Notes under the pieces: generated by a model | What the model was told of the DNA's origin: nothing | The model's database searches: none | The model's input: the letters and a program-made list of their open reading frames with translations, nothing else | From: Hydnum rufescens UP504 | Taxonomy: Eukaryota; Basidiomycota; Agaricomycetes; Cantharellales; Hydnaceae | NCBI GenBank assembly: GCA_014904985.1 | Contig: MU128939.1 | Location: 210,913-274,912, forward strand | Length of the DNA stretch: 64,000 nucleotides | Direction of reading: 5' to 3' | Position numbers and translations under genes: made by a program | In this document: positions 55,600 through 64,000 of the stretch, one piece after another | Layout of the letters: each line of letters starts with the position of its first letter | How positions within the stretch are numbered: position 1 is the stretch's first letter

Positions 55600-58500
55600 G
55601 GGACAGAGCGAGATCCTTGCCATGATACGCCGTAATGTATTTTCCACGCGGATTCCGTGAAATGTCGTCTCACAGCATCGAGTGATCCTTTCGTTGATTT
55701 AGTCGAACACACAAACGGAGGCACAGATGTTGGGCCGGGTCCTTGGGTGTGCTCTCTTCAATGTGATGGTATTCGAAGCCGACACGGCACTCAACGTGGC
55801 GGATCATCAGAGACCGTCATAACGAGCTTCTGTCCCTGCTGCCCACCTCTTTGGTGGGTGCAATCACAAGTTGGCTCAGTTCAGAACAATAGCTAGTGCA
55901 ATAGAGGAACGGGACGATGTAAGTTGAAGAAGACTTCAGTCTTACGTCGTCCGGTTCTCTGGTGCATGAAGCATCCACTACAAACAAGCTCTGTAGGCCG
56001 CTTAGACTAGCAGATCGATGATCTCAGAGGGCAAAACGCATTTCTGTCCGCCGGTGTTGGGCTCAAAGAGACACGTACTGCTGAACCTCATGTGCAAAGT
56101 TTGCGCTGCGAGCGTCTGCATTTAGGGGACGAACTGGAAGCACCGCTACCCGGTGCCGCCGGACTTCAGTCAGAGACGCCCCCACCGGCCATGTGGGTGT
56201 TCATGACGGGTGAGGACGTCTCTCAAGTGTCTCTAGGTCTCTGTTGCACAGGTGCAATAGATTTATTCACAGAGCAGACACTGACACGGGCACGACAGCG
56301 AACCAACATACGCGACAGTCTCTTAGATCTCTTCCGAAACATCCTGGGGGAATGAGATGACTTTGTCGGGTTGCTGTGCGGCCTGTTGCGGGTCTTCTTG
56401 GTGCTCTCCGATAGGCAAATATAGGTGAAGTCGATGGCGACAGCATGTCAGCCGCATGCATCCAAGTCCACTGGCATTCACAGATGTAGCACCAGGCGCA
56501 AACTTTGGCTAGGATTCGTCGCGATTGGCGACCGCGGGACGAAACGCCACACGGGGAAGGAGACTGTCAAAGCACTCAGAACCTGGGGGATTGAACCTCG
56601 AACCTCCAGGGCCCTCTGGTCAACAAGCGAGGCAGCATCGGTCTTGACCGATGCTCACCTTGAGAAAGGCTTTCGCTGGTGTGTTGACATCTTCTGACTC
56701 CAGGTTGATAGTGGCGGTTCATTGCTTCCGAGATCGTCAGCTGTGTTAGTGTGGTTGTCCTCAGTTCGCGCCTTGTGTCTCTGCTACATAGAGGACCCAC
56801 CGCCTGTGACCAACCGCTGGCCCGTATTCTATCGCTCGCTGTGCTCCCGGATCAGCTACGTCGGATACTGTACAGGTACGGATTTGGATTTGAGATGTTC
56901 CCTGGAGACAAATCTTAGTAAGAGGCGCTTTCGGCATGCTTTCGCACTAACCGTATATGACATCCGATCATTATTCTTTTTCTCCTAGACTGAATGCAGA
57001 AATCTACGTGCCTTTCCGCTGCACGTCAAGGTGTATCCCCAATCGACCCGTGTATACTCTTTAGTGAGAGCGTGTGTTCGGCGGGGATGGAACACTCTAT
57101 CGGCGGAGTTTCTTCTCCTGGAATATGCACGCTCAGGGTAACGCTCTCCTTTTGTCCTTCGTGAGTTCATAAATCACGTACGTATGGTCATTTGCATATA
57201 CCAATTGGGTCTTTTCGAAACCGAGTCCTTGGCGAAATTCACAAAATGGTGGGCATGCCCTTTCATGCACGTATTCATCTGCGATCAGAATCTTGTGCCA
57301 TTAAATTCTCATATGCGAGATGCGGGCCCATGCCACTATTCACTAGCTGGCCCGATAGGGGCTGCTCTTCCTGCAACGGGTGTTTTCGCACGTTCCGAGA
57401 AAGTTCGAATCGCCGTCGGATTTCTGACGTATTTGGCTGCCCCGGAAAATTCTGATGTGTCCAGCTAAATATCACCTGTCCCGCCTGCCTGCCCCAATGC
57501 GTTGTGGATGGCCTACATTGGAAATATTTGACCATAGGATGAGATCGGATAACTAAGGGGAAGGTTTCAATCCAAAATCAGAAGTGATCATGGTTTTTTT
57601 TTTTTTCGTCTGCGTAACACACTGATTAATCTCGTTTAGTCTCGCCCACCCGAAGACGCCATGGCAGCGGAATGTTGCATGTGCAGACTTGAACAAAGGG
57701 GTTTTTCGTGCAGGATTAGAGTGGGGCAAACGGATCGGGCCGGATGCAAACGCACCGCCGAGACGTGAACAACACTGGCCGCACGAAATTGCCCCGAAAT
57801 GTTGCCAAACTGTGCTGGGGGAGGCGTGAAAACACTGACCCACATACCTCTGACCCTTCTAGGCAGTGTTGCGCTGACCGATGGCCTACGATCGCGGCAT
57901 CAAGATCTAAGCGCCCGGATGAAAAAAGAGACGTGTGGCGACTTCACGACCAATCAGCTGATGCCCCAGAAATAAAGAAAAAAACCTTGGTTACAGCCTG
58001 TTGTACGTGATTCCTGGGCGTCATCTCAGATTCCTTTTGGGGAGAGGGTTTGCAACGAGTGCAGTGGCTCGAGCTACCCTATCGACATCGTCCCCCGTGT
58101 GTGTGAAGGCGGCTCGTCCACTCCCTATCGTTATCGCCTCGAGGTTCTCGTCTTGCCACTCCTGGGTTGTACTGATCTAGTGGCGTTTCTGTGAACAAGG
58201 GGTTGGAACTTCCATTCTTTCCATTATTGGTTAGGGAAACAGCACCGCACTGCGTCTTTACCCGGAAAAAGGAACTAAATGGCGGGGTTCTTTCCCCATT
58301 CCGATTGTCAAACTCTGGCATTGGCCGAAAACACCACCTGTGGGGTATAAGGGTGCTTGATTTTTCAGAAAGACACCCCATCAGCTCTCCCCTCCTCTCT
58401 CGTCTTAACACTTTCGCCTCCTTGTCTCTCTCGTCTGGCCCCTCTGCTCTTCTCGGTTCCTCAGCTCATTTCTTCCTTCTATTTGCTCCCTCATTATCTG

Positions 58501-61500
58501 TCTGCCCGCTGTTCCCCCGCTCCGCACAACACTCCTCCGTGCGCCTGGATGGCCACTAGCCCCTCCTCTCCTGCCGTGCTCTGGCAGCCATTCTTCCTCC
58601 GTGCGCCTCTATGGTCACCATCCTCCTGCCATCTTGCCGGGTGCTCTCTGACTCTCTTTGAGGTCTCCCGCCTCGATGCCATCGGCATCAGTGTCGTCAG
58701 GGGTGGTTCCTCTGACTCCATGAGGACTTTGGTCCTCGTAGGTATCCTCTGCATTCTCAGTCCCAACATCCCTTCAGGTTGGCAGCTCCCGAGAGGGTGT
58801 CAGCCTTGGGGGTGTTGGGGGAAGTGCTGCCAAACTCAGATACAGGCAAGCCCATCCCTGTCTCTATCAACGTGACACGAGGGCTGAAGGTCCTTTTGAA
58901 TTCCCTTTAGTGGCTAAATTGGAAGAGGCCAACGGTCAGCCTGTTTGGGTCGAGGTGCGCCTCAATCCGCAGGTTGTGATGTGAGGTCGTGCGGTTGAAA
59001 GATAAGTTTTCTTTTCTTTCCTGGTGTGATCTCCAGGATATTGATAGGCGCGCGTTAGCTGTTCCCCTCAGACGTGTGTTGGTGCTCCATGGCCCCGATG
59101 GGGCAGCCCTATGCCTGTGACAGTCTTGGTCCCCCTGGGACCAAGCTCGCCATGGGTGTGAGGTTGCAACTGGTGGACCATGATGTGTCGCCAACGGTGC
59201 GGCCAAGGACTAGGCAAAGCACCTGCGGGCTGGTGCTCTGTTCAGTCTGGCCTGCTAGCCAGCACGTCTGTCATCGAAGTTAACGGGGGGGCAGCGAAAC
59301 AGGTGGACTTCGCCACCTGTCGCTGCAAAGCAGCCTGATGAGCTCTCCCCCATGACCTTCTGGTTCAAACTGTTCAATCCAAAAAAATTGTGATCATTAT
59401 TGCCCTCCTGGTGCTTGTTTCATTTCACGTATCGGGCTTAGTGTGGAACCTGAAGGGACAGATTGTGGTGGAACCCTTGGAAGATGAGGTATTTCCCACA
59501 ATAAACTAGTGTATCAATGCAAGGAATATACAAACAGAGAACAAATAACAATGACCAATCTGCATGCATCCCATGAAGATGAGTATGATTTCAGCGTTAT
59601 AGTGGTGTGTCGTGATACCCCCAATAAAGGTTCCCAGATCAGTTGCAAAAAGTCCTGAGACAGGGCTATTATCTACTATATAGACAAGGCCGCGCCGTCA
59701 TGGAAATGGGTATTCAAGTGGGGAATACCAGTCGAGACTACTGGAAATAACAAGGGGGACCGACAGGTGGGGAATACTTGAACTCGGATCAGGGAAAGGC
59801 TGTTTCTCTCAGAAATGTAGTTCCCGCTCAAATAACGTCTTCCGAAGCCCCTGATTCCGACTCGTATGGCCTCTCGATACACTCACCAGGTCCTTTATGA
59901 AGACAAGACGGTGCTCGAAACGTCATCCTTACTAAAATGTGCAGCGGGACACTACCCATTTACCATAGATCACCCATCGGCCCATAATGTGGAAGACCCA
60001 GGCTTCATTACAGATAGGACGAGGGCCAAAGAATGCAGTGATGGCGAATAAGGAAGGACAGCAGGGGTTCCCTACATGACTAGTGAGAAAACGGCTGGGT
60101 AAGGTCAATTGAGAAATATTCGCGATACCTAAAGTAATATACAAGTGGACATCGAAGGTGGTCGGGCACCTTGGGACCCATATGCGAAAACTACATACTG
60201 ACGTCCGGAGATTCGATAGAACATTGAGGGTGTGGCCCGAGCGCAGCTTCAAAGCCTGCAATCATAGCTTCCTGAGCAATTCAGCAAACGCCAGTCGAGA
60301 TGCTGGATTTGCGTCCCGGCTACTGCCGATTCCCACGGTTCCCTGGAATAACTTGGTACGTACAGAAAGTAAAATTTTACACAGGCAACACAATATGAGC
60401 GCTATAAGTTTCGCTCGGGCGGACTTGAAACAGTCTCGGCTGCACGGTGTGCTGCACCACGACGTCTGGTTGTCTTCTCGCAATGGACTACAGTATGAGC
60501 TCCTCCAATGGATTATGTGCCAAAATCCGACTTTCCTTGGGTGGTACGCCGCAGACATTTCTCCAACCATTCGCTAATTTAACCCAGCTGTTCGTTTTCT
60601 CGTTGTGCATTGATTCGGCAATAGGGACAGTGGTTGGGGTGTGTATACTGAATGCGACGCATATGAGAGGAACCCACATCGTCACGATTTCAAAAAATTG
60701 GACGCACTGGCTTGTATGGATGTATAGAAAGCCACCCCCTGCTGCCGACCACCATACGGAGGAGCACGCCGCTAATCACACAGAAAACTCCCCGTCTTCA
60801 GCCACACCCACGACGTCCTCGTCACAAAATGGGAAGCCCATACCATGGAAAGAAAGGGGACGGTGTGGCCAGGACTGAAGATACTGCGAGCGAAAATGAA
60901 CCTAATGGATCGGTAGGTCTTGAACTCCAATCCATGGAGACATCCTGCTGCAGTATATTCATATATGATCAGGAAGCGCCCGAGATCGTAGCGGGTCCAG
61001 ACGACTTGGAATTTCCCGGGACCTCGAAGGGAGAGTCCCACAATAGATGCCGCAAAAGCGGATGAGACGGTGGATTCTATAAAACAAGTCCTCGTGCGTT
61101 AACTCAGCGAGTTCTCTCCGTCTTTCATGTCTAGTAGATTTTGATAACGTAAATCCTGCAGTATTTCGGCGTATCCACAGTGACGAGGGCTTCGGAAGAA
61201 GCAAAATCCTCGGATCCAGATGACTGGGTCAAAGTTGAGAAGGAAGACGCTAACCCGACGCAACAGCATCAGGAAGTGTAAAATGGGCTGTGGAGGCTCC
61301 GGAGCGGGGGACCTTGCTCCACAGCCTCCACAGCATGCAGAGTCAGCAGAGTAAATAATAAATTGCTCATAATTCTCCAACCACACACTCAAATGGCTTG
61401 TGGTTTTCCATTTGAGGTCGGATATGCAAGCATGCAGTGCTGGAAAAATTTGAGCCAATTTGCATCAGTGGAAGGCCCAGGAGTAAGGTCCCTTCTCCTG

Positions 61501-61580
61501 AGCGCACAGAGTGGATTCTGGGCTTCCTGATGAGGTACGTCTACATGCCCTTCATTCTCTCATCTTTATACTGGCACTGT
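55600..61580. other. Mostly unassigned DNA inside the insertion
   Basis: Open frames are short and without family signal. A 12-base perfect hairpin GCTGTGGAGGCT and its complement lies at 61,287-61,334. Confidence 0.35.
56585..56680 (-). repeat. tRNA-like sequence, possible SINE
   Basis: Minus strand: CTCGCTTGTTGACCAGAGGG followed by GGAGGTTCGAGGTTCAATCC looks like an anticodon arm plus an extended B box of a tRNA-derived SINE. I could not fold a complete tRNA. Confidence 0.3.
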
Positions 61581-61597
61581 TTTGATCTTTAGCGTTG

Positions 61598-62083
61598 ATT
61601 CCAGGGCGGACGTGAGGATCCTCAAGCGTAGAGATACCCAGATGAAGAGTTCTGGATCTGGAATTAGCCGTTCCGAATTCAACCGGTACCATGGTTTGTC
61701 CAAGGTTCGCAGGGTCTGCGGGGTTTTGCTATCCTGGCGGGAAGCTCAGGTATGGACCGGATACGGGTGCACCCTCAAGATCTCGAGTTGGCTCTGAACT
61801 ATTACATTCGGTATGGAACTGCTTGCCTCCTTGTTAATAATCAATCTAAATTTGAATGTTAGGCATTTCTCGGACCAATAAAAGACGGACAAGCTTCCCG
61901 ACTCGTCGCTCCTTCTCTCGCGCTATCTCCTCTGCAGAAGGTACGGGCCCCGCGCTCATCCATGCCAACCTTTCCCTCTACGCTGCGATTCTTTCTCTTA
62001 CGTCTACCGTGACGTACACTTTCCTTTCCATAAGCGGTTCGGCTGGCAAGGCACGCAGAACGTATATTCACGTCATATATTGA
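61598..62083 (+). pseudogene. Dead pirin copy, 3' fragment
   Basis: DSRADVRILKRRDTQMKSSG and SGISRSEFN match DSMGNREVLKRGDLQMTSAG and TGITHAEYN of the intact pirin. After an intron-like gap come EAQVW and LNYYIR (against QIW and KYYTR), and then GTGPALIHANLSLYAAILSL and RRTYIHVIY (against GKGPAPIHSPISVYATII and KSYVHVIQ). Frames shift between blocks and the cupin end is lost after 62,083. Confidence 0.8.
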
Positions 62084-62948
62084 TCTGGATGTAACACCCG
62101 TAACGCGGTAGGCCCTCGCGCCCGAGTGAATGGAGCTATGATGTTAACTAAGGATGACGGCATGTATGCTTGCGTTAATGACGAGGCGGAAGTGGAGTTT
62201 TGAATGTCAGTCTTGGAGATGTCCAATTTCTCGTTCTCGATTTCTGGTAGTTACTCGTCGCTGCCCCTTTTCTTCACTCCTCTTATTCCCATTTGGATGA
62301 AAGCATCTTCCGCTTGGCGACAGTGATAATTCTGATGCTAATCGACCCCGTGCTATTTTCCTATGTCCAAGGGGTATCTGAACTGTGGTTTATGTCCTTG
62401 CATTCACCAAATCGATCACAATAGAGGGCCACAGTGGCCCAAACGATATTCGGAGGCTGAATCGATCCATATTGCTCGTGACTACAAAGGTAATTTGGAG
62501 TAACCATGATCAGGAACTAGCCATTACAGTAATTAACCAGGATATTGTTTTCACCTGTTGTCCCCACATGTACAGCGGTTCCTGGCTAATATCATTCCAC
62601 CCTCGCGTAGTTTAAACCATGTGGCATAACTGTCAACGGTCTATACAAAATTTTAGGCACGATGATTGATTGGCACTAGGGTAGTATATGGGGGTTGAAA
62701 GCTACGGCATTACAGTACGTCCTTTCCACCGGAAATTTATGGGGTGGTCCTCGGAAACTATGAAGCTGATAGGAGGTTCACCCTTTGATGGGATCAAATT
62801 TAAGGGAAGGGAAACGCACCGACTATACAAATATGGGTGAGGAAATACAGTGTGGATGGTCGAAATTCATTGCTGAAATCTGGTATGAAGCACGACATAC
62901 TTTAGATTAACATTACAGCGTAGCAATTACCAAGAAAGTGAGCACCTC
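62084..62948. other. Intergenic, no gene seen
   Basis: Short frames only, none with family signal. Confidence 0.4.
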
Positions 62949-64000
62949 TTAATCCTGAACACGGCTCGGCGCATGAGTCGAAGACCGACAACTGCTCTCT
63001 TTCAGAGTGCCAAGAGGGACGCTAATGCCCAACCTACGATCCTCGTGGAAGAGTCTTCTTAGGGAAGATCGTGTGTGGAGGCTAGTCGACGTGTGAAAGT
63101 CAGAATTTGCCGCCAACCAATTGGAAAGACAAGAAATCCACTTACTTTGCAAGCATGGCTGTAATATAGAGACTGAAGGAACTGATATTGAGAGCGACAG
63201 TAGTGGAACCAGTACTAGATCTCCAGTACTATAGGTGAACACACGTTAGTTAAATGCCTAACGCATTGTACGGTAATCGTACCGAAATAAGAGAGCCTAT
63301 ACAAACAGTGCTGAACTCGCAGTTGAATGTGAACAGCAGAGCGAGGTGAGCGAAATTTAGAAAGACCTTGTTAGGAGCCCAGTATGTAAACAATAGCGTA
63401 GCATGCGATTGATGAGCCGATCGGTGCTTCGTAGAAACGAATATCAAGACGGGTTTTAACAGGAAACAAAGCAAACACCAATTGAATCGCCCACCTTCGA
63501 AGCCCAGTGCGCTGTGAAAAGAGGGAAACGCACATACACACGAGAAGAGTAAGATCCAGCACGGCATCAGCGGCCATCCAGACTGGGGGTACCCAGTGAG
63601 TCTTTCTTATAGTCCACTCAGAAAGTCCCAAGGCTAGAGGCCTGAACATTGAGGCAGATTAAGTTTTCGGCATGGCGAGAGGGATATCAGGCGCATACAA
63701 GACAACCACCGCTGCAGGGAGCCAATATCAGCATGGGAATCTCGGTTTAAATACACAACAGCACAACTCACCGATACCGACACCTGAACGAAGGTAAAAC
63801 AGACGACCACTCAGTATGAGATCTTGATAGCAAACACGCGAAGTCCTAACGTACCAAACTTGAACACGATGAGGATGCCCTGATTAATTTTGTGAGCAAG
63901 ACATTTTTGAGTTCGTGCAGCCTATCTCACCAACATGGGCATCAGATATATCTTACGGCTCACTGAAAGAAGGAGAATAAGTTTCCACCAGGTGTCGGGA
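62949..64000 (-). CDS. DUF6534-like polytopic membrane protein, 3' part (cut by window edge)
   Basis: Minus-strand exons read AVVVLYAPDIPLAMPK, RKTHWVPPVWMAADAVLDLT followed by LLVCMCVSLFSQRTGLRR, then hydrophobic ACYAIVYIL and APNKVFLNFAHLALLF pieces. Next come ALNISSFSLYITAMLAK with a GTAAGT donor, and a last exon HTRSSLRRLFHEDRRLGISV ending at 62,949. The W-x-x-x-D-x-x-x-x-L ... RTGLRR pattern and the LAK ... L-x-T-R-S-S-L-R ending resemble the C-terminal half of the agaricomycete-specific DUF6534 membrane proteins, whose function is unknown. Some exon joins do not stay in frame by eye, so it may be a pseudogene. The 5' half lies beyond 64,000. Confidence 0.45.

Larger units (their letters stand above)
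54600..61595. mobile_element. About 7 kb of DNA inserted in the dead pirin copy
   Basis: Pirin homology breaks at about 54,597 and resumes at about 61,598, whereas the intact paralogue has about 70 bases there. The intervening DNA contains a LINE fragment, a tRNA-like sequence, a coding-looking stretch around 58,770-58,985 (EANGQPVWVEVRLNPQVV) and a T-run at 57,595-57,606. I could not identify a single element with clear ends, so it may be several insertions. Confidence 0.5.

Noticed and set aside
58357..58875. 172-residue plus-strand ORF
   Set aside because: Frame is rich in Ser, Leu and Pro from pyrimidine-rich DNA; another frame from 58,770 looks more protein-like, and neither is recognised.

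Overview
This window looks like nuclear DNA of a filamentous basidiomycete, most likely an agaricomycete. Genes are split by many short introns of about 50-70 bases with GT-AG ends. The recognisable families (laccase-type multicopper oxidase, DUF6534-like membrane protein, Dsc3, importin-7/8 type karyopherin, prenylcysteine oxidase, pirin) are eukaryotic. Repeats include LTR retrotransposon and LINE debris. I cannot name the genus. There are no bacterial operons, no CRISPR and no confident functional tRNA gene. All gene models are built by eye from splice signals and family motifs.

Layout. 1-740: small GRF-type zinc-finger gene on the minus strand. 750-6,300: two unrecognised plus-strand genes behind a 1.2 kb repetitive leader; the second is decayed by three TGA codons and a frameshift. 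6,300-8,800: minisatellites (about 17 bp and 93 bp units). 8,800-14,000: retroelement-rich, nearly CpG-free DNA. It holds a truncated Copia end with its LTR, a tandem array of about 280 bp units each carrying a perfect hairpin, two complete solo LTRs with 5 bp target duplications, and fold-back elements. 13,941-24,880: direct tandem duplication of about 5.5 kb carrying a laccase gene. Copy 1 has received a young solo LTR, and the duplication junction truncates a neighbouring membrane-protein gene whose fuller copy lies at 24,571-26,111.

28,000-53,080 is a gene-dense housekeeping block: Dsc3-like ubiquitin-ligase subunit (apparent frameshift), importin-7/8 type karyopherin, PP2C phosphatase, two tandem nitronate monooxygenase genes, a one-exon fusion of a PLP ammonia-lyase-like domain with an M20 deacylase domain, prenylcysteine oxidase, the ribosome-assembly factor MRT4 divergent from deoxyhypusine hydroxylase (apparent frameshift), and pirin. 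54,430-62,080: a second, dead pirin copy split in two by about 7 kb of inserted DNA that includes a LINE reverse-transcriptase remnant. The right edge carries the 3' end of a DUF6534-like membrane-protein gene that continues outside the window.

The genes do not form one pathway. Recurrent themes are gene-sized tandem duplication (laccase, nitronate monooxygenase, pirin), solo LTRs, and strong CpG loss confined to old repeats, which fits DNA methylation of repeats. Single-base frameshifts at short runs in otherwise well conserved single-copy genes may be assembly errors and should be checked against reads.
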